Source of the DNA: Herbiconiux daphne
GTDB lineage: Bacteria; Actinomycetota; Actinomycetes; Actinomycetales; Microbacteriaceae
Direction of reading: 5' to 3'
Length of the DNA stretch: 64,000 bases
NCBI RefSeq assembly: GCF_024979295.1
Contig: NZ_JANLCJ010000001.1
Span: 62,001 to 126,000, forward strand
This document shows positions 1 to 10,714 of this stretch, piece after piece. The notes beneath the pieces are model-generated. The model was not told where the DNA came from. It saw only the letters and a list, made by a program, of their open reading frames with translations, and ran no database searches. Made by a program: the position numbers and the translations under genes. The stretch's first letter is position 1, and each line of letters opens with the position of its first letter.

Positions 1-2
1 CC

Positions 3-35
3 GCGGCCGGCTGGCGATCTGCGCCAGCCGGCCGC
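3..35. terminator. Intercistronic stem-loop upstream of the sugar permease genes
   Basis: A perfect 14-bp inverted repeat (arms 3-16 and 22-35, loop ATCTG at 17-21) precedes the first permease gene. There is no T-run. In sugar ABC operons such a hairpin often lies between the binding-protein gene and the permease genes, where it limits downstream expression and protects the upstream mRNA. The binding-protein gene would lie outside the window, so that role is inferred. Confidence 0.6.
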
Positions 36-57
36 CGGCCCGCGCGCCGGCACCCCG

Positions 58-960
58 GTGCGGCCGCCTCGACGCCGCTCGCGCCGATCGAGCCAGCGGT
101 CACTCTGGGGGTGGGCCTTCATCGGTCCGGCGGTGGCGGGTCTCTTCGTCTTCTACCTCTGGCCCCTCGTTCAGACCGCCTACTTCAGCTTCACGAAGTG
201 GGGCGTCTTCGGCGGCTCGACCTGGGCCGGCATCGCCAACTACCAGAAGCTGCTCAGCGACCCGGCGGTTCTCACGTCGCTGCGCAACACGATCGTCTAC
301 ACCGCCATCGTGCTTCTCGGTGTGCCCATCGCCGTCGTGACCGCGTCGCTGATCAACCGGCCCGGTCTGCGGCTGGCGAAGCTCTACCGGGTGCTGTTCT
401 TCATGCCCTATGTGGCGATGCCGGTCGCGGTTGCACTGGTGTGGCGGCTCATGTTCAACGGGGACTTCGGAATAGTGAACGCCGCCCTCGCGGTCGTGGG
501 GGTGGAGGGGCCGCACTGGACCTCGACCCCGGGTCTGGCCCTGGTCGCACTCGGGGTGGTGGGGTTGTGGGCGTCGATCGGGTTCAACATGATCATCATC
601 AGCTCGGGACTGGCCTCCATTCCCCAGGAGCTCTACGAGGCGGCCCAGCTCGACGGCGCCGGCGGCATCCGGATCTTCTTCTCGGTCACCGTGCCCCTGC
701 TCGCGCCGACCCTGTTCTTCGTCGTCGTGATCACGACGATCACCGCGTTCCAGGTGTTCGATCTGCTCTTCGCGTTGCTCGGCGCGATGAACCCGGCGAT
801 GCCGCAGACGCAGTCGTTGATCTACCTCTTCTATTCCGAGGCGTTCGTCTCGAACGACAAGGGTTACGCGGCCGCGATCGCGCTGCTCATCCTCGTCGTC
901 ATCGGCGCCGTGACCGCCATCCAGTTCCGGCTCCAGAGAAGGTGGGCGAACATTGACTGA
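58..960 (+). CDS. Carbohydrate ABC transporter permease, MalF/UgpA type
   Basis: A 300-residue inner-membrane permease. After a basic N-terminus (RRRSRR) it has about six hydrophobic segments, and the cytoplasmic EAA loop is visible as ELYEAAQLDGAGGIRIFFSV around residues 195-215, the site that docks the ATPase. Length and layout match the MalF-like half of CUT1 sugar importers. The GTG at 58 has no clear Shine-Dalgarno sequence, and the frame stays open to base 1, so the start could lie a little upstream, though the hairpin there argues against it. The stop overlaps the next permease start by 8 bp, so the two are co-translated. The substrate cannot be read from the sequence; binding protein and ATPase are not in view. 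Confidence 0.9.
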   Translation: MRPPRRRSRRSSQRSLWGWAFIGPAVAGLFVFYLWPLVQTAYFSFTKWGVFGGSTWAGIANYQKLLSDPAVLTSLRNTIVYTAIVLLGVPIAVVTASLINRPGLRLAKLYRVLFFMPYVAMPVAVALVWRLMFNGDFGIVNAALAVVGVEGPHWTSTPGLALVALGVVGLWASIGFNMIIISSGLASIPQELYEAAQLDGAGGIRIFFSVTVPLLAPTLFFVVVITTITAFQVFDLLFALLGAMNPAMPQTQSLIYLFYSEAFVSNDKGYAAAIALLILVVIGAVTAIQFRLQRRWANID

Positions 961-1804
961 CGCGCTTCGACAACGGTCACGCCGCCGCGCCGGCATCGGC
1001 TCGTTCCTCACTTACCTGGTGCTGACCATCGGCGGCATCGTCATGGTGTTCCCGTTCCTGTGGCAGATCGTCATGTCGCTGTCGACGAACTCGCAGGTGA
1101 TGAGCGTGCCCCCCACGTTCTGGCCCGGCCAGCTGCAGTTCGGCAACTTCGTGGAGGTCTTCCAGAAGATCCCGTTCTTCGATCAACTGTGGACGTCGGT
1201 GCTCATCACCGTTCTGCGAACAGCCGGGCAACTCGTGCTGTGCACCCTGGCGGGCTACGGGTTCGCGCGCATGCAGTTCCGCGGCAAGAACATCGTGTTC
1301 GCCCTCGTGCTGTCGCTCTTGATGGTGCCCCCGCAGATCTATCTGATCCCGCAGTACCTGATCATCCAAGATCTCGGCCTGCTCAACACGGCCCTCGGCG
1401 TGGCGCTGCCCGGCTTCTTCAGCGCGTTCGGCATCTTCCTGATGCGCCAGGCCTTCATCGGCCTGCCGACCGAGCTCGAGGAGGCGGCTCGCCTCGACGG
1501 CGCGAACGTGTTCCAGACCTTCTACAGGGTGATGCTGCCCCTCATCGGGCCGAGCATCAGTGCGCTGATCATCATCACCGTGCTCTGGTCGTGGAACGAC
1601 CTGCTGTGGCCGCTCGTCGTCACGACCAGGGCCGAGAACATGCCGCTCTCGGTCGGCCTCGCGGCGCTGCAGGGCCAGTTCTCAACCGACTACTCCGTGC
1701 TGATGGCCGCGAGCCTGCTCGCGACGCTGCCCGTTCTCATCCTGTTCCTCGCGCTGCAGCGCCGGGTGGTGCAGGGGCTCGCGTTCTCGGGCATGAAGGG
1801 CTGA
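953..1804 (+). CDS. Carbohydrate ABC transporter permease, MalG type
   Basis: A 283-residue partner permease to the preceding gene. It shows the MalG-like N-terminal helix, an FPFLWQIVMSL segment, and the EAA loop ELEEAARLDGANVFQTFYRV around residues 180-200. The start is TTG at 953, inside the 3' end of the upstream gene, with GAGAAGG just before it; translational coupling is therefore likely. The two permeases would form the heterodimeric channel of a CUT1 importer for a mono- or oligosaccharide. No ATPase gene follows, which is common because many actinobacterial CUT1 importers share one MsiK-type ATPase encoded elsewhere. Confidence 0.9.
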   Translation: MTDALRQRSRRRAGIGSFLTYLVLTIGGIVMVFPFLWQIVMSLSTNSQVMSVPPTFWPGQLQFGNFVEVFQKIPFFDQLWTSVLITVLRTAGQLVLCTLAGYGFARMQFRGKNIVFALVLSLLMVPPQIYLIPQYLIIQDLGLLNTALGVALPGFFSAFGIFLMRQAFIGLPTELEEAARLDGANVFQTFYRVMLPLIGPSISALIIITVLWSWNDLLWPLVVTTRAENMPLSVGLAALQGQFSTDYSVLMAASLLATLPVLILFLALQRRVVQGLAFSGMKG

Positions 1805-1826
1805 GCGAGCGGATGCCGCGGCGGGA

Positions 1827-1845
1827 CTGATCAGGCCGTGATCAG
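1827..1845. terminator. Inverted repeat between the permease operon and menE
   Basis: CTGATCA (1827-1833) and TGATCAG (1839-1845) flank a 5-nt loop, and outer GGG/CCC bases can extend the stem past a bulged A. It lies 22 bp after the permease stop and 12 bp before the menE -10 box, so it may be a terminator, an operator for menE, or both. There is no T-tract. Confidence 0.45.
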
Positions 1846-1856
1846 CCCGACCCGTC

Positions 1857-1862
1857 TAGGGT
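1857..1862 (+). promoter_or_regulatory. menE -10 box, leaderless arrangement
   Basis: TAGGGT matches the actinobacterial TANNNT -10 consensus and ends 6 nt before the menE ATG, so transcription would begin at or next to the start codon. No convincing -35 is visible and no Shine-Dalgarno sequence precedes menE. Confidence 0.6.
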
Positions 1863-1868
1863 GACACC

Positions 1869-3077
1869 ATGACGCGGCGACTCGAGGTGCTCGACGGCTC
1901 CGACACGAGGGGCGTCGAAGCCGCGTTGCGGGCGGCGCTGTCGGGCGACGGCCCCGCGATCCTGCCGCGCGAGCCCGCGGCGATCGTGGCCGGGCCGCAA
2001 CACGGCCGGCACGCCGCCCCGGCGCTCGGCGACCCCGAGGTCGCCCACGAAGGCCTGGTTCCCGCCGAGGTGCCGAAGGCGGTCGCGCTGGTGATCGAGA
2101 CATCCGGGTCGTCGGGCGTGCCGAAGCGGGTCGCTCTCAGCACCAACGCGCTGCTCGCGTCGGCCGCCGCGGTCGAGGTGGTGCTCGGCGGGCAGGGGCA
2201 GTGGCTGCTCGCGCTGCCGGTGCACTACATCGCGGGTGCCCAGGTGCTGGTGCGGTCGATCGTGGCGGGCACCACCCCGATCACGCACCCGGGGGGCCAC
2301 TTCTCGGCGCCGCGGTTCGCCGCGATGGCCGACGAGCTCGAGGCGCCGCTGCGGTTCACGTCGCTCGTGCCGGCCCAGTTGCTGCGGCTGGTCGATGCCG
2401 CCGAGGGTGACGGCGGCATCCGGAGGTCGATCGCGAGGTTCGACAGCATCCTCATCGGCGGTCAGGCGCTGCCGGCGGCGCTCGCCGAGCGGGCGGCCGA
2501 GATGGGCTTCTCGATCGTGCGCACCTACGGCTCGACCGAGACCGCCGGGGGATGCGTCTACGACGGCCGGCCCATCGGCCAGACCGTCGCCCGCGAGAAC
2601 CATGGCGAGATCGAGCTCTCTGGTCCCACCCTCGCCGAGGGCTACCTGGGCGACGACGACCTCACGGCGCAGAAGTTCCACTCCGACGCCGGCGTGCGCT
2701 GGTATCGCACCGCCGACGGGGGCACGGTCGAGAACGGCCTCGTGCAGGTCACCGGCCGGCTCGACAACGTCATCATCTCGGGCGGCATCAAAGTGGCACT
2801 CGACCGAGTCGAGCGGGTGGTGCAGGGCCTGCCGGGCTTCGAGCAGGCGATCGTGGTGGGTCAGCCGAGCGACGCCTGGGGCCAGGTTGGCGTCGTGGTG
2901 ACCGACGGCCCGGTCGCCGACGACTCGCTCGAGATCGTGCGAACCGCCGTCATCGACGCGGCCGGCCGGGCCGCCGCGCCGGTCGAGATCCGCCGTGTCG
3001 ATCGGCTGCCCCGCCTGGCCTCGGGCAAGCCCGACCGCCTCTCGGCCGCCAGGTCGCTCCGAGCGCGCGCGAACTAG
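1869..3077 (+). CDS. menE: o-succinylbenzoate--CoA ligase
   Basis: A 402-residue AMP-forming acyl-CoA synthetase. It has the phosphate-binding motif SGSSGVPKRV (about residues 80-89), the adenylate motif YGSTETAGG (about 219-227), the hinge region GRLDNVIISGG (about 297-307) and a C-terminal catalytic lysine motif ASGKPDRL. It activates o-succinylbenzoate in menaquinone synthesis. The protein is short for the ANL superfamily, as actinobacterial MenE proteins tend to be, and menA and menD lie close by, which favours MenE over other acyl-CoA ligases. The ATG at 1869 fits a leaderless transcript. The stop codon TAG is also the first three bases of the menA -10 box. Confidence 0.9.
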   Translation: MTRRLEVLDGSDTRGVEAALRAALSGDGPAILPREPAAIVAGPQHGRHAAPALGDPEVAHEGLVPAEVPKAVALVIETSGSSGVPKRVALSTNALLASAAAVEVVLGGQGQWLLALPVHYIAGAQVLVRSIVAGTTPITHPGGHFSAPRFAAMADELEAPLRFTSLVPAQLLRLVDAAEGDGGIRRSIARFDSILIGGQALPAALAERAAEMGFSIVRTYGSTETAGGCVYDGRPIGQTVARENHGEIELSGPTLAEGYLGDDDLTAQKFHSDAGVRWYRTADGGTVENGLVQVTGRLDNVIISGGIKVALDRVERVVQGLPGFEQAIVVGQPSDAWGQVGVVVTDGPVADDSLEIVRTAVIDAAGRAAAPVEIRRVDRLPRLASGKPDRLSAARSLRARAN

Positions 3078-3080
3078 AAT
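3075..3080 (+). promoter_or_regulatory. menA -10 box overlapping the menE stop codon
   Basis: TAGAAT fits TANNNT and ends 7 nt before the menA ATG at 3088. Its first three bases are the menE stop codon, so menA can be transcribed as a leaderless mRNA from inside the end of menE. Confidence 0.55.
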
Positions 3081-3087
3081 CAGCCCG

Positions 3088-4047
3088 ATGTCGAAAACCA
3101 AGAAGCGCCCCTCGGGCCATCCCGCTCGCGTCTCCGCGGGCCGCAAAGCCCCAGTCGCCGCCGGTCCTGCCGGCCCTCGATCCGCCGCAGGCGCCTGGAT
3201 CGCCGGCGCCCGCCTGCGCACGCTGACCCTCGGTGTCGCACCCGTGGCGCTCGGCACCGGTGCGGCGATGGTGATGACGGATGTCTCGAAGCTCCGCATC
3301 CTGCTCTGCCTGCTGGTGGCGATCTTCCTGCAGGTGGGCGTCAACTACGCCAACGACTACTCCGACGGCGTTCGCGGCACCGACGACGTGCGGGTCGGGC
3401 CGCCGCGTCTCACCGGGTCGGGGCTCGTGCCGGCCAAGCGCGTACTCGCGGTCGCGCTCGTGTTCTTCGGCCTAGCCGCCGTGGCGGGGCTCGCGCTGGT
3501 GATCCTCACGGGGTACTGGTGGCTGCTCGTCGTGGGCGCGGCCGCGATCGCCGCGGGCTGGTTCTACACCGGCGGCAAGCATCCGTATGGCTACTACGCC
3601 CTGGGAGAGCTGTTCGTCTTCGTCTTCTTCGGGCTCGTGGCCACGATCGGCACGACGTTCATCCTCGCCGGCGACGTCAACACCGAGAGCTGGGCCTCGG
3701 GCATCGCCGCCGGCGCCATCGCGTGCGCCGTGCTGATGGCCAACAACATCCGCGACATCGATCAGGACCGCCTGGTGAAGAAGCGCACGCTCGCCGTGCT
3801 GATCGGGCGCACGGGCTCGCGCGTCGTCTACGTGTTCTGGCTGCTCGTCGCCTACGCGAACCTCGCGTTCTTCGCGCTGCTCTACCCGCTCGCGCCGCTG
3901 GTGTTCTTCACGCTGCTGCTCACCGTTCCCGCGGCGATCATCATGTTCACCGCCAAGAAGCCGCGCGAATACATCACGGTGCTGCAGCTGACCAGCCTGT
4001 TCGGGCTGCTCTACGGCATCGGGCTGGGGCTCGCCTTCGCGTTCTGA
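3088..4047 (+). CDS. menA: 1,4-dihydroxy-2-naphthoate polyprenyltransferase
   Basis: A 319-residue UbiA-superfamily membrane enzyme that prenylates 1,4-dihydroxy-2-naphthoate to demethylmenaquinone. The two Asp-rich motifs that bind Mg-pyrophosphate are present: NYANDYSDGVRGTDD near residues 86-100 and NNIRDIDQD near 222-230. About eight hydrophobic segments follow a basic N-terminal extension (KTKKRPSGHPARV). The ATG at 3088 was chosen over an earlier in-frame ATG (2995) because that one lies deep inside menE and the 3088 start sits 7 nt after a -10 box. Downstream genes are convergent, so menA ends the unit. Confidence 0.92.
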   Translation: MSKTKKRPSGHPARVSAGRKAPVAAGPAGPRSAAGAWIAGARLRTLTLGVAPVALGTGAAMVMTDVSKLRILLCLLVAIFLQVGVNYANDYSDGVRGTDDVRVGPPRLTGSGLVPAKRVLAVALVFFGLAAVAGLALVILTGYWWLLVVGAAAIAAGWFYTGGKHPYGYYALGELFVFVFFGLVATIGTTFILAGDVNTESWASGIAAGAIACAVLMANNIRDIDQDRLVKKRTLAVLIGRTGSRVVYVFWLLVAYANLAFFALLYPLAPLVFFTLLLTVPAAIIMFTAKKPREYITVLQLTSLFGLLYGIGLGLAFAF

Positions 4048-4076
4048 GGCGCGCGCCGCGCCCTGAACGCCGGGCG

Positions 4077-5477
4077 TCAGAAGTTGATCATGTGCCCCGT
4101 GAGGCCGTGGAAGTCCTCCTGCAGGGCTTCGCTCAGCGTGGGGTGCGTGTGCACGTTGCGGGCGAGCTCGGTGGCCGTCAGATCCCACTTCTGAGCCAGG
4201 GTCAGCTCGGGCAGCAGCTCCGAGACGTCGGGTCCGATGAGGTGGGCGCCGAGCAGTTCGCCGTACTGCGTGTCGGTGATCATCTTCACGAAGCCGACGG
4301 GCTCGCCGAGACCGTGCGCCTTGCCGTTGGCCTGGAACGGGAACGACACGACCTTGATGTCGTGCCCCTCGTCGCGCGCCTGCTGCTCGGTGAGTCCGAA
4401 CGAGGCGACCTGCGGCTGGCAGAACGTGGCGCGCGGCATCATGCGGTAGTCGCCGAGCGCCATGGTCTCGGCGCCGGCGATGGTCTCGGCCGCCACCACG
4501 CCCTGCGCCTCGGCCACGTGGGCCAGCTGCAGCTTGGCGGTGACGTCGCCGATGGCGTAGATGTTCAGCACGTTGGTGCGCATGAAGTCGTCGATGGCGA
4601 TGGCACCCCGCTCGGTGAGGGCCACCCCGGTCGTGTCGAGGCCGAAGCCGTCGACCCGCGGCGCGAAGCCGATCGACATGAGCACCTTGTCGGCCTGGAT
4701 CGACCCGGTCGAGCCGTCCTTGGCCGTGTAGGTGACCGTGACCGACGATCCGTCGTCGACGACCGCCTCGACCTTGGTGGAGGTCAGGATGTCGATGCCG
4801 ATCTTCTTGTACTGCTTCGCGATCTCTTTCGAGACATCCGCGTCTTCGTTGGGCAGCGCGCGGTCGAGGAACTCGATGATGGTGACGTCGACGCCGTAGT
4901 TCTTCAGCACGTAGGCGAACTCCATGCCGATGGCCCCGGCGCCCACGACCACGATGGAGCGCGGCAGGTCGCGGGTCATGATCTGGGTCTCGTAGGTGAC
5001 GACGTTGTCGCTCAGCTCAACGCCCGGCAGCAGGCGCACGGTCGACCCGGTGGCGATGATGGCGTCGTCGAAGGTGACCGTCTCGGAGCCGCCGTTCGAG
5101 AGCGCGACCTCGATGGTGTGGGCGTCGGTGAAGCGGCCGTGGCCGTCGAGCTCGGTGATCTTGTTCTTCTTCATCAAGAAGTGCACGCCCTTGACGCGGC
5201 CCTCGGCGACCTGGCGGCTGCGGTCGAACGCGACGCCGAAGTCGAAGGTGACCTCACCCGACATGCCGAACTGTGCGGCCTGGTGGGTGAAGATGTGCGC
5301 CAGCTCGGCGTTGCGCAGAAGAGCCTTCGAGGGGATGCATCCGACGTTCAGGCACACACCGCCCCAGTACTGCTTCTCGATGACGGCGACCGACTTGCCG
5401 AGCTGGGCGGCTCGAATGGCGGCGACGTAGCCGCCGGGGCCGGCTCCGAGCACGACGACGTCGAAGTGAGCGGGCAT
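4077..5477 (-). CDS. lpdA: Dihydrolipoyl dehydrogenase (E3)
   Basis: A 466-residue FAD-dependent disulfide oxidoreductase that reoxidises dihydrolipoamide in 2-oxo acid dehydrogenase complexes. Visible parts: FAD GxGxxG at residues 11-16, redox-active cysteines Cys42 and Cys47 in [16 protein letters not shown]-binding [13 protein letters not shown], a second FAD contact [15 protein letters not shown], and the C-terminal catalytic pair His445/Glu450 in HPTLSE. Length is normal. The start at 5477 has GGAG six bases upstream and begins right before the FAD fold; longer in-frame starts would add about 77 basic, low-complexity residues. The gene is convergent with menA, 29 bp apart, and does not belong to the menaquinone pathway. 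Confidence 0.95.
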   Translation of the reverse strand: MPAHFDVVVLGAGPGGYVAAIRAAQLGKSVAVIEKQYWGGVCLNVGCIPSKALLRNAELAHIFTHQAAQFGMSGEVTFDFGVAFDRSRQVAEGRVKGVHFLMKKNKITELDGHGRFTDAHTIEVALSNGGSETVTFDDAIIATGSTVRLLPGVELSDNVVTYETQIMTRDLPRSIVVVGAGAIGMEFAYVLKNYGVDVTIIEFLDRALPNEDADVSKEIAKQYKKIGIDILTSTKVEAVVDDGSSVTVTYTAKDGSTGSIQADKVLMSIGFAPRVDGFGLDTTGVALTERGAIAIDDFMRTNVLNIYAIGDVTAKLQLAHVAEAQGVVAAETIAGAETMALGDYRMMPRATFCQPQVASFGLTEQQARDEGHDIKVVSFPFQANGKAHGLGEPVGFVKMITDTQYGELLGAHLIGPDVSELLPELTLAQKWDLTATELARNVHTHPTLSEALQEDFHGLTGHMINF

Positions 5478-5518
5478 GGGTGTCTCCTTGCAGGTTGACG
5501 GGTTTCGGGGGAGGGACG

Positions 5519-5803
5519 TTATTTCGCGTTGTCGACGGCGTCGTCTTCGACGTCTTCGTCTTCGGACTTCTGGGCCGTCGCGCGGGCGGCCTGATGGCGG
5601 TTGTTGCGCGCTTCGTAGAGGGTCTTCGAGGCCTCTTCGCGGGGCTTGCGCAAGAAGATGATCGAGATGCAGAGCGAGATGAGGGCTCCGATGACCGTGG
5701 CGATCCACGGCGTGATCTGCAGCAGGATCAGCACGGTGAGGGTGACCGCGAACACCCCCAGGCGGAGGAGGGTGTAAACGAGCCAGGTCTGTCCGGGTTT
5801 CAC
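5519..5803 (-). CDS. DUF4229 family small membrane protein
   Basis: About 94 residues from the GTG at 5803. Two hydrophobic segments ([20 protein letters not shown] and [19 protein letters not shown]) are followed by a charged tail with an acidic end ([15 protein letters not shown]). This matches the DUF4229 proteins of actinobacteria, whose function is unknown. An upstream GTG at 5857 in frame would add 18 residues; neither start has an ideal Shine-Dalgarno sequence, so the start is uncertain. It is divergent from the PLDc_N gene next door, a neighbourhood common near men genes in this group, which hints at a respiratory-membrane role without proving it. Confidence 0.75.
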   Translation of the reverse strand: MKPGQTWLVYTLLRLGVFAVTLTVLILLQITPWIATVIGALISLCISIIFLRKPREEASKTLYEARNNRHQAARATAQKSEDEDVEDDAVDNAK

Positions 5804-5919
5804 GCCTTCGAGTCTATGACGGCCCCGCCCGGCACCTGCCGAAAAGCCCGGATTCACGGGCCATTGGCACGGTCAGGTTGCGGTTTGGAAACACGCAGTC
5901 GACTCCCTGATGCCGGGGG

Positions 5920-5925
5920 TACAGT
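5920..5925 (+). promoter_or_regulatory. -10 box of the PLDc_N gene, leaderless arrangement
   Basis: TACAGT fits TANNNT and ends 7 nt before the ATG at 5933. No Shine-Dalgarno sequence is present, consistent with a leaderless mRNA that would also carry menD. Confidence 0.55.
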
Positions 5926-5932
5926 TACTGAC

Positions 5933-6283
5933 ATGGCTCGCGTACTCCTTGCCCTCGTCATCATCGTGGTGGCCTTTACCGTGTACGCGCTCGTCGACTG
6001 TCTGATGCTGCCGAAGGCGCGTGTGAAGGCTCTTCCGAGGGTGGCCTGGTTCTTCATCATCCTGCTGTTCACGCCCCTCGGGGGCATTCTGTGGCTGCTC
6101 ATCGGGCGCGGCCGGCGCGCGACGACGCGGCCGGTTCGAGCGGTGGGCCCCGACGACGATCCCGACTTCCTGGGCACCATCCGGCCCATCCGCGATCCCA
6201 ACGAAGACGAGCGCATCCGCGAGCTCGAGAAGCGTCTCGCCGAGACCGACGACGAGCAGGACAACGGCAGAACCGACCGGTGA
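5933..6283 (+). CDS. PLDc_N domain membrane protein
   Basis: A 116-residue protein with two hydrophobic segments (residues 2-22 and about 39-58) joined by a short basic loop. The pattern DCLMLPKARVKALPRVAWF followed by LFTPLGGILWLLIGRGR is the phospholipase D N-terminal (PLDc_N) domain, here without a catalytic PLD domain. The cytoplasmic tail is acidic and charged (RIRELEKRLAETDDEQ), probably helical. The stop codon overlaps the GTG start of menD by 3 bp, so menD is translationally coupled. Small PLDc_N proteins are often found next to men genes in actinobacteria; their role is unknown. Confidence 0.8.
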   Translation: MARVLLALVIIVVAFTVYALVDCLMLPKARVKALPRVAWFFIILLFTPLGGILWLLIGRGRRATTRPVRAVGPDDDPDFLGTIRPIRDPNEDERIRELEKRLAETDDEQDNGRTDR

Positions 6284-8229
6284 CGCCGAGCCCGGCAGCG
6301 ACGTTCGCCACCCGGCTCGTGCGCGCTTTCGCCGCCCTCGGGGTGGAGCACGCGATCGTGTCGCCCGGGTCGCGGTCGCAGGCGCTGGCCCTCGCGCTCG
6401 CCGCACTCGAGAACGAGGGGCGCATCACCCTTCACGTGCGCATCGACGAACGGGATGCCGCCTTCACGGCCCTCGGCATCGCCCGTGAGAGCGGGCGGCC
6501 GGCGCTGGTGGTGACGACCTCGGGCACCGCGGTGGCGAACCTGCTGCCGGCGGTGGTGGAGGCGTCGCACTCGGGCGTGCCCCTGATCGTGCTGGCCGCC
6601 GATCGCCCCGAGGGGCTGCGGGGCACTGGTTCGAACCAGACCACCTGGCAGCCGGGCATCTTCGGGCGGTTCGTGCGGCGGGAGTTCGATGTCGACGCGC
6701 CGCGGCCCGACGCGATTCCGGATGCGCGGGCGCTCGCCGCCGAGGCGTTCGCGGCCGCCGTGGGGGGTGTTGCGGGTGCTGGGGCCGGGCGTGCTGCGGG
6801 TGCTGGGGGTGCCGCAAGTGCTGGTGGTACAGGTGTCGCGGATGCTGACCGTGCTGGTGGTGCTGCGGAGGCGACGGATGCCGCGGCCTCGGCCGGTGCC
6901 GGCCCGGTGCACGTGAATCTGCAGTTCGTGGAGCCGTTGTCGGGCGAGATCGAGGCGGAAGGCGACCCCGAGACCGTCGACGCCGGGGAGACGAGCGGGG
7001 GCGACGGGTCGCCGGCCGGCGACGGCCGGGCGCGTGCGGACGCCATGAGCGGAGCCGACGAGGGCGCCGAGTGGCGGCATCCGGCGGTCTCGACCGTGGT
7101 GGTGCACGTGGAGCGCGGGCCCCGCACGGTCGTGATCGCGGGAGCGGATGCCGGCGAGGCTGCCAACGAGTTCGCGCTCGCGGCCGGGTGGCCGTTGCTC
7201 GCCGAGGTGTCGAGCGGGGCCCGGTTCGGGCCGAACCTCGTGGTGCTCTACCGGGAGCTGCTGGCGCACGACGACTTCGGGGGGAGGGTCGAGCGGGCGG
7301 TCGTGTTCGGGCATCCGACGCTGAGTCGAGAGGTGCCGGCGCTGCTGGCGCGCGACGACGTCGAGACCATCGTGGTGCGGGGAGCGGGTGAACCGGTGCG
7401 GCCGCATGCGCGAACGCTCGTGGCCGACGCCGTGACCGCCGACCCGGAGGACCGTTTCGACCGCGCAGCCCGGGCCTGGACGGGGCAGTGGGTGTTCGCG
7501 AGCCGCGAGCTGCTCGAGCAGCAGAGCGACGAGGTGGCGGCGCCCCTGGTGTCGGCGGGGGGATCGGACGACCTCGCGGCGGCCCGCGAGTTCGCGCGGG
7601 CCGAGCTGGCGGCGCTACGGGCGCCGATCTCGCGGCGTGCCCTTGCGCTAGCCGTGTGGCGGGCGACCTGGCCGCACGACCGGCTCGTGCTGGGGGCGTC
7701 GCGGCTCATCCGGGAGCTCGACGCCGTGGCGCCGGGCAAGAAGATCACGGTGCACGCCAATCGCGGCCTCGCGGGCATCGACGGCACGGTGTCGACGGCC
7801 GTGGGCATCGCGCTCGCCAGCCAGACGGCGCCGCTGGCGGGGGGCGCGAGCAGGACCGGGGCCGGGGCCGGCACCGGCGCCGCGGCGCGGGCCCGGGCGG
7901 GCACGACGCGTGTGCTGCTCGGCGACGTCACGCTGCTGCACGACGTGGGCGGGCTGCTGCTGGGGGCGGGGGAGGTGCGTCCGCGCATCCAGCTGGTCGT
8001 CGGCAACGACGGTGGCGGCACCATCTTCGACTCGCTCGAAGTGGCCGGCACTGCCGACCGCGACGCGTTCGACCGGGTGATGTTCACTCCGCACCGGGTC
8101 GATCTGGCCGCCCTCGCCGCCGCCTACGGCTGGCAGCACCGGCTCGTCACCGGGCGAGGCGACCTCGACTCGGCGCTCGCGTCGCCGGCCGCGGGCCCCA
8201 GCATCCTCGAGGTGCCGCTCGCGCGCTGA
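6280..8229 (+). CDS. menD: 2-succinyl-5-enolpyruvyl-6-hydroxy-3-cyclohexene-1-carboxylate synthase
   Basis: A 649-residue thiamin-diphosphate enzyme that joins isochorismate and 2-oxoglutarate in menaquinone synthesis. The N-terminal family motif EHAIVSPGSRSQ, the early active-site region RIDERDAAFTALGIA, and the C-terminal cofactor motifs GDVTLLHDVGGLLLG and GNDGGGTIFDSLE are all visible. The protein is roughly 70-100 residues longer than usual because of two Ala/Gly-rich inserts, near residues 162-207 and 520-543. The second lies just before the Mg-ThDP motif. The GTG start at 6280 overlaps the upstream stop; longer in-frame starts would run through the PLDc_N gene in another frame. Confidence 0.9.
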   Translation: MTPSPAATFATRLVRAFAALGVEHAIVSPGSRSQALALALAALENEGRITLHVRIDERDAAFTALGIARESGRPALVVTTSGTAVANLLPAVVEASHSGVPLIVLAADRPEGLRGTGSNQTTWQPGIFGRFVRREFDVDAPRPDAIPDARALAAEAFAAAVGGVAGAGAGRAAGAGGAASAGGTGVADADRAGGAAEATDAAASAGAGPVHVNLQFVEPLSGEIEAEGDPETVDAGETSGGDGSPAGDGRARADAMSGADEGAEWRHPAVSTVVVHVERGPRTVVIAGADAGEAANEFALAAGWPLLAEVSSGARFGPNLVVLYRELLAHDDFGGRVERAVVFGHPTLSREVPALLARDDVETIVVRGAGEPVRPHARTLVADAVTADPEDRFDRAARAWTGQWVFASRELLEQQSDEVAAPLVSAGGSDDLAAAREFARAELAALRAPISRRALALAVWRATWPHDRLVLGASRLIRELDAVAPGKKITVHANRGLAGIDGTVSTAVGIALASQTAPLAGGASRTGAGAGTGAAARARAGTTRVLLGDVTLLHDVGGLLLGAGEVRPRIQLVVGNDGGGTIFDSLEVAGTADRDAFDRVMFTPHRVDLAALAAAYGWQHRLVTGRGDLDSALASPAAGPSILEVPLAR

Positions 8230-8434
8230 GGTCGTGCCCGCGCCGCCCTTCCCCTCGAGAAGTCGAAAAGTGGTCTTCGACGGCTCGTTCTAGAGCGGAT
8301 GTTGACTTCTCGGCGGCGGCGGTAGGGCGAGTGGTAGGGGTGGCATGAGGGAGCGACTTCTCCTGCACATTCTCGGGAGGCGTGGTCGGCCGAGCGAAGG
8401 CTGTGCACAGCGACCGGATGTCGCACGCGCGAAC

Positions 8435-8440
8435 TAGGCT
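8435..8440 (+). promoter_or_regulatory. recQ -10 box, leaderless arrangement
   Basis: TAGGCT fits TANNNT and ends 6 nt before the recQ GTG at 8447. The preceding 200 bp hold short inverted repeats (for example CGAGAAGTC near 8257 with GACTTCTCG near 8304) and no gene that I can support. Confidence 0.55.
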
Positions 8441-8446
8441 CGTTGC

Positions 8447-10533
<2,087 letters not shown>

Positions 10534-10555
<22 letters not shown>

Positions 10556-10599
10556 TCGCGACGCTCCGCCCGCCTGAACGCGACGCTCCGCCCGCCTGA
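10534..10599 (+). repeat. Three tandem 22-bp repeats across the recQ stop codon
   Basis: Units start at 10534, 10556 and 10578. Each ends in CCCGCCTGA and they differ only in the first base. The first unit encodes the end of RecQ including its TGA; the other two are non-coding copies, each again ending in TGA. Confidence 0.9.
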
Positions 10600-10714
10600 C
10601 CGCGCGGGGCACGAGCGGGTCAGACCTCGGACCGGACGGTGAGCCGTCGAGGCGCCGCCGGGGCTACCCAACCGCTGCGCGAGTCGACGGCGTGACGCGG
10701 ATGCCGCCGCGGCG

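Noticed and set aside
3519..5498. 659-codon + strand frame across menA and lpdA
   Set aside because: It runs through two well-supported genes, with Arg/Ala/Gly-rich translation and no motifs.
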